DNA of 64,000 nucleotides from Isoperla grammatica (lineage: Eukaryota; Arthropoda; Insecta; Plecoptera; Perlodidae): positions 11,692,292 to 11,756,291 of the forward strand of contig OX246739.1 of the NCBI GenBank assembly GCA_945910005.1, given 5' to 3'. The notes below the pieces were generated by a model that did no database searches, was not told the DNA's origin, and saw nothing but the letters and a program-made list of their open reading frames with translations. Position numbers and translations under genes: made by a program. Of the stretch, positions 1-12,447 are shown piece by piece; the first letter of the stretch is position 1; every line of letters begins with the position of its first letter.

Positions 1-133
1 TGCTGTAGTGAGTGGTTGTGACCCGAATTTTGGACTATTGTTTTCAAACTGTACGAAAAGTTCTAATTGGCAGTTTATTTTTGACCCATGAATTTTGGAT
101 ATTTTGTTGTATGATTTACCAAGTATACCGACC

Positions 134-206
134 ATTTTATTTATTTATTTAATGCCTATCCTATATACAGTTATAGATATCTGATTTACAAAGGAGGACA
201 ATAAAT
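134..206 (+). repeat. Dispersed repeat family A, copy 1
   Basis: An AT-rich block starts with TTTATTTATTTATTT, continues CCTATCCTATATACAGTTAT and ends CTGATTTACAAAGGAGG. The same order of motifs occurs at 9660-9731 with a few substitutions and small gaps. Two matching copies 9.5 kb apart identify an interspersed repeat, perhaps the tail of a retroelement. No coding potential is visible and the family is not identified. Confidence 0.6.
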
Positions 207-567
207 CTTACAGTATTGTAGGAACGAGTCAGCAAAACGTGTCCGATGGGAAGAGATATTTACATTGACGATCCCAAAGCTATTTCTCATGGCAATAGAC
301 AGCGAACAGCAGAGTCGTGCGCAACGAGATAGTGTTGTGTTTCCTTCCGTGTGAATCTATCTGCGAGACGAAGTACATTTTGTTTGTATTGCTCCCGTTT
401 GTTGCCTACTTCTCACTTCTCACATCGGTACAGCGGCAGACAAGCAGCATATATCACTGGATTACTTAGAGCGCGCAAGTAGCTTCGAATTATGATATTA
501 TTGGGAGAGATTTAGTAAGAGGCTCTTGTCTGCAGAGTCGAGTTAAGATAGACCTAGGCCTAGTTAA

Positions 568-680
568 TTTGTTTATTGTTGCTATGGAGTTTGTTCTTCT
601 TACGGAAAATAGCATTAATAAAACAATTCCACAGCAACAAATCCTTACTTAACTTGACACTTGACTGTGCATACGGCCCT
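568..680 (+). repeat. Dispersed repeat family B, copy 1 (MITE-like, ends lost)
   Basis: The block carries GTTGCTATGGAG near its start and TCCACAGCAAC further on, which can pair, then CTTGACTGTGCATACGGCCCT. The same series occurs at 25248-25342 inside an element with terminal inverted repeats. This copy lacks those terminal repeats, so it looks like a truncated or older member. Confidence 0.6.
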
Positions 681-1965
681 GAGTCACGATCACAGTCACT
701 AATCAATGAGTCTGACGTGTCCGAAGCTGTTTTCACACGGACCAACTAATTTTATTTAAATAACTTCGGTTATAACTTATAATAATAATAGTTTTTTGTT
801 TTTAAATGTATCTTTTCTAATTTGTATTGTGTTTTACATTTTGAATATTTCATTCAAACTATGTTTACTCCCTTGTATTATTGTTAGGTATATATATAAT
901 TAATTGTTCCCTGTTGTGTTGTGTTGTATTATTATACCTAGTTTTTAATGTTCATCAAGTATGGTTGGTAATGGTAGTCACTTCTGTGCTATTTTTTATT
1001 CATTATGTATGAATAGAAATAAATACTAAATAATACAATTTTTAATACTTTATTCCGTTTATAAAACTAGATTAATTGCTAATCCGCGTGTGAAGTAGTA
1101 GCAACAAAACTTCGATTGTTTATAATGAAACATATCAAATTTCTTTTAAATGTCACGGCGTATGATTCACAATGTTCGGCTCTTCCATCTATAAGTTTTT
1201 ATAGTGTCAACGTCTTCTCACTTCTCAGGCCGGCCGGCATCAGTCTGTTGTGGTGACGTCATGAAGAGATTCATGCAATTGCTCATTACCGAGCCAGTGC
1301 CAGATGGTATCGCTGTATACCACGGCGAGCAGTAGCTTCGTAGTATAGCCTATCTGATGTAAATACAGCACGCGGAGTAGAGTAGATCAGTATAATCTAC
1401 TCGCGGGAAGGTCATGCAAGAGATATATATAGGTGTATACTTCCTCTGGATAATATTTTCAATGTCACCACACGAGCGCGCGATCGATTCCTGTCAATTG
1501 AAATTGAATCTAAAGAATGTTACCGATGTTTTGTATCGTAAAAAGGTAATACTGCACAACGAACTATTTTTTTAAATGAATACCAAACAAGTGCGTAAGT
1601 GGGACACAAACACAACAACAATAAAATTATGCCTCATAGTATACAAACATTCAACACAGTAACATTCCAAGTGAAGTGTAACGGTGTTCGTTTTATCAAC
1701 TTGTTTTTATTGAGAAAAGGCAATTAAACTATTATTGTTCATATAGTAATGCAAAATATATCTTCAAATGGAAATTTAAATCATAATACTAATATTAGAT
1801 ACAAGTTTGTAATTGTTATCAATACATCAGACTCGTCCTACATAACAAAAGCAAACATACTTCCTCATTAGCCAATAATATCCGTGGACAACTGGGTAAA
1901 TTTGAAAGAAAAAACAAATCTACAATTTCGAAAAACGAAATTACGCGCAATCTTCTGGATGGGCC
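681..1965. other. Non-coding AT-rich spacer
   Basis: No reading frame of 60 codons starting with ATG exists on either strand from 746 to 4160. The block holds one palindromic CRE (1254-1261) just after a GGCCGGCCGG patch, and otherwise nothing I recognise. Confidence 0.6.
1254..1261. promoter_or_regulatory. Perfect CRE palindrome TGACGTCA
   Basis: Exact TGACGTCA in a locally GC-richer patch (about 1225-1340). It is one of eight in the window. The site is an exact match, but function is not shown. Confidence 0.4.
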
Positions 1966-2065
1966 AGGTTTAACCCAAGGTCTACTGGATTTACTCCTAG
2001 CGGAGTATAATTGCGAAGCGCTGCGCGCGCGCTACAAGCGATCTAGTGGACCTTTGGTTTAACCT
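1966..2065. mobile_element. Small foldback element (100 bp)
   Basis: Bases 1966-1990 match the reverse complement of 2041-2065 at 21 of 25 positions, around a 50-bp centre rich in GCGC. The size and end-to-end pairing fit a miniature foldback element. No clear target duplication is visible, so a chance or other structured sequence is possible. Confidence 0.45.
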
Positions 2066-5000
2066 ACTTAAAAATCATAACATTTATGCAAGGTATAGTA
2101 GATGTAGTAATATAAAATCTATTTTTAGAATTAACATATAATATCAATACTAACATAGAACAGTGGACCGCCGCAACATATTTTAAGGCTTACGGAATCG
2201 CGAGGAGATGACAATGATAAGTTAACAATATAAAAACACTAAAAAAGTATCTGCTGGTCATACAGCTGAGACATCCACTTGTTATTTTCACGGCTGTGTT
2301 CTCCCAACCACCGAGTAGGCCCTACCAACCGACCAACGCTAATTGGTAATTACTAACATAGCATTACAAGTTCTGAAGCGTAAAACGGTATAAACATTTA
2401 TAGCCACTTCCATTCGTTATGCATGCAATAATGTAAATGTCACTGACTCACTGGTTGAGAAGGAAGGTAAAGTAGACCCAACAAAAGTATTCGCATACCG
2501 ATCTCAGGTCATTGTCTAATGCCCCTTTCAACCGAGCCAATTGAAAGAAAATCAACAGATACCTGGCGTTCTTTCACACATTCGAAAATGCATGGTTCCG
2601 CGCTTAGTCGAGTGCACAGGTGGTTTGGCCGCACCCACAGTTACAGGTAGCCAACGGAAGGCCTTAAATTATCCCCAATTGACCTGTTTAGATTAGACGG
2701 TAGGAATGAGCGAGGTACACAATTAAGTTGTCACCTTGGACTCGGCTGTGTCGTAAACATCAGCATTCTTTCGCTGGGGTAACTTTAGTATACATATCGC
2801 CTACTTGCAGCCAGCTTACCTTCACCGTGACCTCGCAACATTCACCTACCTAGGGTCATCTCACCTCACCTCGAATGTATCCGGGTTACCGTTGGTTGGT
2901 TTTATACATTCGATCTGCACTTTGGCATTTAACAATGTTTCACGCCAATTTTCGTTTCACGACGACGAATGAACTCAAGAGAAATTAGAAGACTCATCCT
3001 TCTAAATCATTGTGTGCGGAATTAAATCTGGCATGCTTAAGTTTAGATGAGTGCAAAACAGACGTATGGGCTTGTTAATTAAGTTGTTTATTTGTTTATT
3101 CTGAAACAGATGGCTTGTTTTGAGCACATGCATACATTGAAGGATGTTTAAATGTGAATCTCATCTCGTGAATATCATTTACCGTAATTGGAAAGGTTTC
3201 TTGTATTAATTAATTTTTCATTCATTAACGAGGGAATGAGGAAGGTGACAGCATATGTGCTCCCATCGTCAACATAATAAATTAGTTTTCCATAATTGAA
3301 ATTAAGCAGGATAACAACGGGCGCCATTTGGGTTGGGGAGACGGGAGGTACGTACTATTATGTATTATCAATTTGGGTCTCAAATTTGTATACAGCCTGA
3401 ACACAATATTAATGCGAAATCTAAAAAAAAAAAATTTACAACGTCAAGACCGGTTTTGCTTTAAGTGACAAATATTCAAGAATTTATGCTAATTTAATTG
3501 GTTGTAAACGCTTATTAATTATCTAGTCACAAATAAAAAAACATACATGTTTCCCGGTTATAAATGAATAAAAACTACATCACTGCAAACTGCAATGAAT
3601 GATAGTAGCTCAATAATGAAAGTAAATATTTGAGTTTTCGAGGAAAATTAGTGATACACATAATAGAGCTCTATTCAATCCTGTATATTACGACTATTAG
3701 TATGACAATGAGAATGAATAGAAGAAGGTAGCAACCAATAATAAATAGTTATAGAATGATTTAATGAGGTGATTTAAAGTGTGTTGGTTAGAATCTTGAC
3801 CGACATGTACAACTATTAACCAGTACATACGCCGTTGTTGCGCTCAGCTCATCAACTACACAATGTACCAGTCATCATTGCACTGTTTGCTATGTCTGCT
3901 CTGCATAACGGGCAACAGTCTAGAGAGTGGACATAACCAAACAGATCGCCAGTCCGGGATTTACCACGTGATTTGAGCACACTACATTATTATAGTTTTG
4001 AATCTTGCTTGATCACCTTCAACATATTATTGCTTTATAAGATTGCGACTGAACGTCCACGAAATTAACGAATTAATTCTTAAGAAACGCGTTGTCAAAC
4101 CACTTCCAATAAATGTGAATTTTATTGCCTTCTTTATAAGCAATATAAATACTATAATTGTTACACACGTTTCGAAATGTTTGTATTATATATGATGATA
4201 TAGACGAGTTCATGAGATATACTTGAAGCTTTCTCAATGTTGTGAAGTTTTTGGAAAAGAGCAGTCAAAATATTAGTTATCAATGTATCATCCAAAGATA
4301 GTATAAGATATACCCTGTCCATCCATCTTTGCACTGATCTTAGGAGTGACCGCTCTAAGTATATGGGCAATTCGCGTTGATAGTACACCCAATTCGCTAG
4401 GACTACTTTCGAGTGCTCTTTTGCAATGCTGATTTTCTTCTTGCTTTATGCATCTCTATATCGATGAGGGATGATAGATGAATATGAAAGACAAGTACAA
4501 AACCCCATGTCTTACAATTGGGCTTCAAACCCACGTCCACCGCAGACGGATTGAATGAATTGGGTACTGACTTGTTGTACAATGACGTACATGAGGCAAA
4601 AAGCATCCATTTCAGTGTGAATTAACGTTTCAACATACATTTACTTTACTAATGTAAATCGTTTATAGCAAAATACATAATATCATGACAATTAGCTAAT
4701 GCAAATATAAAGAAAAAACTGCCAACAGGATTTAACTGGGGAGATTAACAGTAAGTTATAGTATGACTCACTCAACAAAATGCAAATCAAGTAATGATTA
4801 GTTCGATGATGACGTGAACGTACGTTGGAGGCACGTTGGAGGTACGTCTGTCTGTAACAGGGATTTTCTTCGGCCTACATTCTAGCGAGGTGCGATTAGA
4901 GTGCGCGGAGATCAACTGCCCAGCTGCAAAACTTAGTGGCGAGGCTCGTGGTAAAAGTATAATATGTGCTACCATCATCGTCGTACCAACCATGCAGGGA

Positions 5001-6047
5001 ACACTCAGCAAGTATGTAGTATATACTTACTCCTCCAACATAAAAATGTCAACATTCGGTACTTATTTTAGAGGAAATTGAAGACCAATTTTTTAAAAAT
5101 AATTTTCAAACTTGGACATCAAATTTGTAAATCAAATTTACTAATCCAAATATAATCCATCCTTGATGGGTCAACCACCCGACTCGACTGGCCTCATAAC
5201 ACGACCCAACTAGTTCTCTCATTCATGCAACAAGTTTCAATTTCCAAACGGCTCCATCCTGCAAGTTGCAACTCTTGGCGCATGTTCGTTGCCAAATCGT
5301 GATGGCGGTCGGGTCCTCTGATAGAAACTCTTGTAATCGTGACCCCCACATCATCACGTGTTTGGCCATCACGAATCACGATCACCACTGCTCCCAATCT
5401 CAGACCGAAGCCGTTTTATATATTATAATGTAGCGAGTGGGTCTTCAATTTCGACATGCAGGGCCGACTGTTGCACGCTGCATCCACTACTGCCGAGTGC
5501 ACTAGACAATAAATACATCACCTTCGGGCAAAAAACATTGATCATTCTCGTAGATGCGTGACGTAGCTATTTACAGATCGCATCGTGTATGGAATAATTT
5601 ACAGGTTACAATTTGCTATTCTAAATTTTCGTTCTTTTCTAAGAAAAAATGAATACTGTATGCACTGTAGATAGTTATAATAAAATTAAAAACTAGTATG
5701 ACCTACAAGGATACACTGCAATGCATATTGCATGTAGACATATATGCATATTTTACTCTCTATGACTTAAAGCTACGTATAATCATTAATCCGGTATCCT
5801 ATAGCATATTGTGTGGCTAATTTTCCCCTCAAATCCGCCACCCAGATACAGAAAAAATTATAATAGACTTAGATAGATATAACTCTTTTCATAGAAAAAA
5901 CACCTAAATTACACACAAAATTCTATTGTAACCGGGCATACTACTAAAGTTGAAGAAGTTTTATCTTTCGGTTGCGGCTCAAGAGGGATGGATGTCAGTT
6001 TGCAATTGCATTGTATGGGCGTAGTGTTGGAGAGTCGAGTGTAGCGA
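2066..6047. other. Non-coding spacer with short unrecognised frames
   Basis: Short open frames lie at 4161-4388 and 4403-4606 (minus), 4787-5011 (minus) overlapping 4836-5081 (plus), and 5194-5397 (minus) overlapping 5358-5561 (plus). The blocks 4820-5010 and 5190-5480 are GC-richer than their surroundings and open on both strands. That is typical of base composition rather than selection. No protein family is recognised. Confidence 0.5.
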
Positions 6048-6082
6048 GTTGTAACAATTAAAAGGGCCAATGATTATTAAAC

Positions 6083-6359
6083 AGACTTTACGGGTGTCCG
6101 AGTTACGGTGCTTTAACGGATTTCACGCGTAGCCGTTTTTTGTCGGAATTTGTCTTTGGGAATTTTTTAAAGTCTTAAAAAAGCATGTCAAAAGCATGTC
6201 AAAAATAGTCTCGGACACGGTAAAACGGAAAACGATAATTAGAAAAAATTCCAACATGCTTTTTTAAGACTTTGAAAAATTCCCAAAGACAAATTCCGAC
6301 AAAAAACGGCTACGCGTGAAATCCGTTAAAGCACCGTAACTCGGACACCCGTAAAGTCT
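6083..6359. repeat. Near-perfect hairpin, 106-bp arms and 65-nt loop
   Basis: Bases 6083-6188 are the reverse complement of 6254-6359 over 106 bp, with one mismatch and no gaps. Outer ends read AGACTTTACGGGTGTCCG. The near identity means it is young or maintained. As RNA it would form a long duplex. It could be a foldback element in its own right or the terminal hairpin of the larger insert. Confidence 0.85.
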
Positions 6360-7204
6360 AATTTTTTAACGTAACGTTTTCGGATAGACAAATGTGCATT
6401 TAATAATACTAATAACAAATGTATGTTGGATGGTATATTAAAATCCCTTTTAATATACAAAAACGAAACTTTTATATGCGTGTTTTCTTAACGCCGTGAA
6501 AAGTGCGTTGCGGGAACATCTGTCATTCGGTACAGGGGTGACTTTTCGAAAATGTTGTTTCATGCCCCTGTACGGGCAAGGGTTCAGCATCGGCCTAAAG
6601 AAAAAAAAACCATTTCGAAAGTACCAACTTGACGCAAAAAAATCAAAACTGAAACCGTGTAGAATTAATGGAAAAGTGCCCATAACTAAGCATCCGGGAC
6701 GAAATTAAAAAATCGCTTCGTTAATAATCAAGATTAGTGGTTATTTATCAAAATGAAAAAGTCGAGAAAATTTTCAAACAAAAAATGTGGAAAAAAAGTG
6801 TTACACGCGCTTTATAAAAACGCACTTTACCAAATGTACACAATTTGATTGACGAAAGTTCTGGGACGAATCCAAAAAATTTCCAAATTCCAGTTACCCA
6901 GATGGTAAGCGTCGGTAACGAAACAAAAACGAACGTTATATCTCGTTTGGTTCGACGGGCAGAGCCGTTTGAATGTGACGCGTTAAAAACGTACCAGATC
7001 CGTCAAATCCAAATTTCGCAAATTTTTCGAGTTTAAGTGCCCGTAACTTTTAAAAGGGACCATTAAAATTCATACAATTCTTACAAAAAGATGCGCCAAT
7101 CAATTGACTTGCGATCAAAAGCATCCGAAAAATTCCCAAAAAAACATTTGAATTTTTTACAATTTTTACCGCAAAACGAGAGCGCCGAAATCGCACACTT
7201 GACG

Positions 7205-7469
7205 AGATAAAACACGTCGTGAGGGGGTGAAGGGGTGGGGGTGGAAAGTCGAAAAAAATACCCACGAGTAGCCAAAGGCCGGGCGCCGAAAACTGTAGCG
7301 ACACATCGTGGAAAAAGTCACGTGCGGGGGGCCGCCGAGGGGGCGGGGAAAGATGCATGCATTGAAATCCTTCCAGTCTCAATATGGCCGCCGCTCGGCC
7401 GCGCGCCGCAAAACTGGCTTCACTGCAACAGAGGCCACCGCCCCTCCAGTGCTTTATATAACCTCCTTG
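7205..7469 (+). promoter_or_regulatory. GC-rich TATA promoter-like block
   Basis: A GC-rich stretch, striking in this AT-rich window, runs from about 7205 to 7450. It is followed by CTTTATATAACC with TATATAA at 7455-7461. A start about 30 bp downstream would fall inside the right-hand 36-bp direct repeat. The promoter role is inferred from composition and TATA spacing only. Confidence 0.35.
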
Positions 7470-7505
7470 GTTGTAACAATTAAAAGGGCCAATGATTATT
7501 AAACA

Positions 7506-8636
7506 CGCATGACGAGTGTGCGTATTATGTTCAACAACCGTAAATCCAGTAGACTTCCAAGCTCATATGATGTTATAATAATATTATCATCAAAAACTAT
7601 CTGGCGTGAAACGTAGCAGCTAGGGAACTGAAGTCCTTCGTAAGCCGATTAATCCAAAGGACACTTTTATGTACAAAAAAAGTTCAACGGATTATGAATT
7701 GGTGTTAATTCAAGGATATCGAACCGAGACAGCCTCACGGAAACCGTTAGCCTTACATATTTCTACACAACAATAAAATGTAAATAAAATGTCAATCGCC
7801 GGAACTTGTTCCATAGGGCGTGTCCATGTGCAGACAAGTATTTACTACGCTGTGGAGGCAATACGGCTTCAAGGACTTTTGTAAAACCACGTGGAATATA
7901 AAGCTCGTCTACACGCAACATAAGTGACATGATTATGAATGTAGCAATGTACGAATCCGTGTTATAACTAGTTGAAGGCGGTCGGGAGTCGTTAGCTTCC
8001 ATGTTTACTCATTGGGTTTACTTTGCTACATCATTTGCTAGCTCTGCTACGGTCATATGCACAAAGCCACTTGCGGACGCAACTTTTGACTTGCGTCCGC
8101 AAATTGATTAAACCGAATGCACTAAAGGATTTGCCGGGCGCAAATATGCGCGGGAGCTTCGTAAATTTGCTTAAGATTCATCTGGATTTCTATAAGTTTA
8201 TTTGCTTCAGCAAGTCCGCCATTTTTAATGAACGGTCAGTTTGCATCGGCAAATCTTTGTGCATGACGCTGTAAATAAGTTAATAAGCATTCCTTCCAAA
8301 AATACGTTTAGGGCTGGTATATTACAATCAACAAATTTGAAAGTTGTTTGAAGCAAATAGCTATTTGACGGATTTCAAATGTTTTGAATGAATGGTGATT
8401 GCCATGGTGTGGTGTATAGACAAGCAGCTCGATGAATAAATATTACATAGTTATTGAGCCATTGCAGTGGTAGACCGAAGGTCAGCACAAGGTGCACGTA
8501 TAAACTGTCTGGGGCAGACGTCTGATCTAAACATGCATTTCAAATTTAATTTACGCCACACAAGATGTATGATGAATATTGTTATGTAAATACGCACATT
8601 ACAATAGTGTAATACAGCGTCATGGTTATCATAATC
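7506..8636. other. Spacer with two short unrecognised frames
   Basis: Open frames lie at 7763-8002 (minus, 79 codons) and 8023-8274 (plus, 83 codons). Neither shows a recognisable motif, splice signals or a homologue I know. The rest is AT-rich spacer. Confidence 0.45.
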
Positions 8637-8691
8637 GCCTTGTACGACAGGCAGAGCTAATCTACCCTGGCAGTCGGGGTAAATTACTATA
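8637..8691 (+). repeat. Dispersed repeat core C, copy 1
   Basis: The core CGCCTTGTACGACAGGCAGA and a GGGGTAAATT block 35 bp on recur in reverse orientation at 49257-49312, and the first part recurs at 61468-61490. Repetition marks an interspersed element of unknown class, probably SINE-related since the third copy lies beside a tRNA-like sequence. Confidence 0.5.
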
Positions 8692-9659
8692 TTATAATTT
8701 ATACGTGCAGATACCTATTATTATGAACGACTAGAACTTATGATTTCAGTCGTATCATGAGGTAGCCATGAGTCTTGAACAAAACGTTGAACTGTTTCGA
8801 CGTAGTGGGTGATCATGTGATCTAAAACGTCTTTATTACCCATCTAGCTTCCTCGCTCACGCTCGTTACCGCCCACAACGTCTATAATTTTAGACTCGTG
8901 TTTCCAGAATTTGGTCCCAACCAAAACAATACCACCATAATTAAAAAATTGCATTTTGTTTAAAAACTATCATCAAATATTTATATCACATAACGGGTGA
9001 TTTCATAAACGTACTAGAAAATGGGTAACGCAGTACTTAGTTTCTTACAATAGAAAATCGAAGATAGCAGTGGTATGTAATTATCAGCAATTATTCATTG
9101 TTCGTATTTACGACCTAAGCGCAGTTTGCAATGTTTAACGCCGTCATTTAAACGTATGTTATTATCAACTCCGTTACGTAATGTTCCCTCTGAAATATAA
9201 GACGACCATGCACGTTTTTTAGCGCAAATTTCAGCTAAACCTAGACGTTTTTCCAGTATAGTATATATGTATTTATATTTTTTTTTTCTTTTTTTTTACT
9301 TTTTTTTTATATCTGGATTTCTCGTATATATATATTTGCAACACTTGATGATAAAACGAAACTGTAATTATCATAATTGCTAAGACTATCACACGTATTG
9401 TAGTCAAAGTCGAAGCAAGGGAAGTTTTATATGCACAAACCAGTGTACGCCACTGGCACACTGCACTCACGTACAACAATCTGGTGTGGAAATAAAGATG
9501 TTTATAGGCGCGCGTGCTGCGGACTGCAGGATTGTTACTGACCGACTTTCTCACAAGTCCACTTAGTTTCGCGCCCCCTGCTATTTTATGCGCAAAGCCA
9601 CCCGTCTTTTCCATGTTTCCGTACCTAATTATGTTTTATTTTGTATTTATTTTACATGT
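8692..9659. other. Spacer; possible degraded DNA-transposon end
   Basis: The patch near 9190-9250 contains AATATAAGACGACC and TTTTTTAGCGCAAATTT. I associate this motif style with ends of small DNA transposons, but no inverted partner is present. The reading frame at 9273-9614 (minus) runs out of a poly-T/A tract and looks spurious. Confidence 0.3.
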
Positions 9660-9731
9660 ATTTATTTATTTATTTCATGTCTATCCTATTCAGTTATAAA
9701 AACTGATTTACAAAGGAGGTCCTAAAATAAA
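9660..9731 (+). repeat. Dispersed repeat family A, copy 2
   Basis: The motif order matches 134-206: an (ATTT)n start, then CTATCCTATTCAGTTATA, then CTGATTTACAAAGGAGG. Confidence 0.6.
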
Positions 9732-10143
9732 ACTAGGCTATGCAAACAATTAATAATAATGAAATCATAAATAACAATGACGACAAAAACCAAACAAACT
9801 ACTGTACAATAAAAAAATATCAAGAACAAGAAACAATAATTGAGAAATGAAATAAAATAAAATCAAGTGAAAATGCAATATATTAAACAATAAAAATAAA
9901 AGTATTTGATTTGCTTCTTCTTTGCGCGAATTTCTAACGTAATGCGCGGCCTATCTTATATTGTTATGTATGAACATTAAGTATTTTTTACTTTGTATTT
10001 ACTTCCTTGTCACGGATAACAGTTACAGACTTAATTCATTCTATAAACAACATTTTGTCTGAACCGAAACACAAGTACTTGGGTGCATGGGCTGCAACCA
10101 CGGATACAACTGAGTAGGTAAGTAAAACTAAGTACTTTTATAC

Positions 10144-10222
10144 ATGATGATAATGATAATGATATTTGGGTTTTACGTCCCATATTTGTGCAACTTGGCT
10201 AATCGGGACGATGAGTGGGTGA
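10144..10222 (-). repeat. SINE tail fragment with (ATG)n end
   Basis: GATGATAATGATAATG runs into GGGTTTTACGTCCCATA and GGCTAATCGGGACGATGAG. The same block is found at 36362-36425 as the distal part of a tRNA-headed SINE, in the same orientation. The tRNA-like head is absent here, as expected for a 5'-truncated retroposed copy. Confidence 0.65.
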
Positions 10223-10237
10223 AATATGAATATGTTT

Positions 10238-10332
10238 GAAGGAAAGGGGCAAGTAGGATGGAGGGCGGGGAGAAAAAGAAAAAGGGCAGGAAAAGGGAAA
10301 CTGGAGGAAAAAGGAAAAGGGAGGATAGGGAC
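10238..10332 (+). repeat. Polypurine tract next to a T-rich tract
   Basis: About 90 bases are nearly all A and G on the plus strand. They are followed at about 10382-10490 by a T-rich block built on TTTATTTTT. A purine mirror-like tract of this length can form triplex DNA. Frames crossing it are low complexity and not genes. Confidence 0.7.
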
Positions 10333-10490
10333 TGCATTTTGTCCATATATTTAAGGGTATTAAGGGTATGGATAGTACAACGTATTTATTTATTATTTTT
10401 TCAATCATTATTTTTATTATTTTTAATTTTTTATATCATTTTTTATTTTTTCTATCATTTTTTTATTTTTTTATTTATCATGTAACACTA

Positions 10491-12425
10491 CTTGTGTTAG
10501 GAGAGCGCCTAATTGTCTGACAAAGTCGATCCTTAACAGTAAACAAGACTTATACGTTTTATAGCCTTGTCTCATCACACTGTACTTAATCATCATATTC
10601 TTGTTGATGACGGAGGCAGAGTTTGTAAATTACTGTGCATGCAAATGTTATCCCTGGCAAAACATTTTTTTAAATGTTTTTTAATAACCACGACGTGTGT
10701 AATTATTTTTCGCCCCGTGAAATATCAGAATCTGAATGACAACATGTACTTATTTACAAAATAGTTTAAATCACATAATTTGGGCAACGTAAAACGCTGA
10801 AAAACGAACCACGTGTTTGGCCCTCCCCAGTGTTTTCAAGGTGACGTATGGATCAGCCATTCTACAAGTGCTATTTACAGAATAATTTAAAACGTATTCT
10901 ATACGTACGTGTGCAAACAACAAATGCTGCTTCGTTGTACTTGTACAGTTGTGTCTTTGAAGCGCCAGACATACATCAATTGAACAGGTGGTTAATAATA
11001 GCTTCAAGTAATTAGGGCACGAGTAATTAATAAATAGTCTTAGTGACACACTCATACACACAACGTAGCTGTCATTGTAGTCAACCACCACTTGCGCAAA
11101 TATTGTGTAAGTGTCGACTACAAACTAATACGTATTGTAAGGAGGAGGTTGCTCAATATTTAAATAAGACATTCGTCACATCTAGTAAAACATGATGGTA
11201 TATTACGTACTGCTCTGTAATTCAACATAAGTATCTATTTATATAGTTTGCAAACGTATAATTGTTTTTCTTGTTACGCTTGCATTTTACGAAGACCTGG
11301 AACACGCGAAATCGTTTTAACGGACTTTCCTAGTAATAATACAAAACTACACGTCTACAGACCTTTTGATATATAGTTTTACCACACTCCACGCGAACTG
11401 TTAACTAGTAATATGTAAGTAAATAATGGAAATATTGCTACTACTTGGAAAAGAAGTAGAATTAACCACTAAGCCTTAAAACTGGATATTCGACAGTCCT
11501 TATATTATATAAGCAATACTTGTATTTATAGGTATATATTTAGGGCACACAACACGAAACTTACTTAAAAGAAATAATGATTTGTTTACTTAAAAAAAAA
11601 AACTGTTAATAAAAAATCATATGGTACGCAACGAGGTTTTCAGAGAGTGATTATATTATTGAATGACGAAAAGTACACTTGTCATGGGAAACTACCACGA
11701 ATTAAAAATTCAATAACAGAGGTTTGGGTAATCACGTAATAAATCAACCACGTTAATCAAACGTCATAATTTATGACGTGCTCATTATTTCGAGAGTGAG
11801 ACCATTGTTATCGGCTTATAAAGCACTCATAAGCATTCTCAGTTTTAACAAAAAAGTAACAGCGAAATGTGTCAACAATCGACAAAATGAATGCGTAGGC
11901 CCGGCACCTCCACCAATAATATGTAAACTTACACAGTTTTTTGGCTTCTTTTCACTACGGCAAGCGAGTAGAAAAACAGGCGGTTTCCGAGTTAGTATTT
12001 TGTTCAACCCTTATAGTGATTTCAGTACAAAGGTAATCATCTGTAAAGGCCCAGAGTGTCTCGCTGATTCTAAGCCCATCACCCTCGGTTCCAAAATGAT
12101 GTGGCCAGCAGAATTGCCTCTTAGTTGGGGGATACCTAAGCTTGATATGGGATTGCTTTATGTATGTTATTTTCCATAAGTAAAACAAACTACTTGACAA
12201 TTACAGGGAGTCCCCTAACCTAGGGGACATCTGTGCATACGGGCAGACACGTTAAGCGATAGATAGGCGTCTGGTGTGTGAATAGGAAGACTATTTCCCC
12301 CCAAAAAAATCTAACCACTTTGATGAGCAGGAAACATTAGTATAGTTTGTAATTTAAATTGTGAGCTATTTCATCTGTGGAAAACGGTCGGCGAAACGGT
12401 TGACGAAAATAGTTGAGGTAATTGC
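10491..12425. other. Spacer; one 133-codon frame of unknown nature
   Basis: The longest frame is at 11778-12179 (plus, 133 codons), overlapped on the minus strand by frames at 11816-12007 and 11955-12200. It has no family motif I recognise. Another frame at 10771-11091 (minus, 106 codons) is equally anonymous. A short perfect hairpin, GTCCCCTA / TAGGGGAC, sits at 12210-12228. Confidence 0.35.
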
Positions 12426-12447
12426 AAAAAAAAAAAAAAAAAAAAAA
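12426..12447 (+). repeat. Poly(A) run, 22 bp
   Basis: An uninterrupted A run. No target duplication or retroposon body is recognisable beside it, so it may be a simple homopolymer or the tail of an old insertion. Confidence 0.8.

Larger units (their letters stand above)
6048..7505 (+). mobile_element. Unclassified 1.4-kb insert between 36-bp direct repeats
   Basis: An exact 36-bp direct repeat, starting GTTGTAACAATT and ending TTATTAAACA, bounds the segment at 6048-6083 and 7470-7505. The 1,386 bp between them start directly with a long hairpin and end with a GC-rich promoter-like block holding TATATAA. The inside shows loosely repeated modules: GTGCCCATAACT near 6675 against GTGCCCGTAACT near 7037, and GGGACGAAATTAAAAAA near 6693 against GGGACGAATCCAAAAAA near 6864. 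No transposase, reverse transcriptase or other protein is recognised; the largest frame is 110 codons. The direct repeats could be an unusually long target duplication, the R-like ends of a copied RNA, or the scar of a head-to-tail circle. It could equally be host sequence flanked by a chance duplication, though an exact 36-bp match makes chance unlikely. Confidence 0.5.

Noticed and set aside
2812..2890. Series of GGTGAG/GGTAAG donor-like sites on the minus strand
   Set aside because: No open frame runs into them and no acceptor precedes them.
7050..7382. 110-codon frame inside the 36-bp-bounded insert
   Set aside because: Pro/Arg and Phe/Lys runs follow base composition; opposite-strand frames are equally open.
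11778..12179. 133-codon frame on the plus strand
   Set aside because: Overlapping minus-strand frames are also open and no motif is recognised; kept only as a note in the spacer entry.
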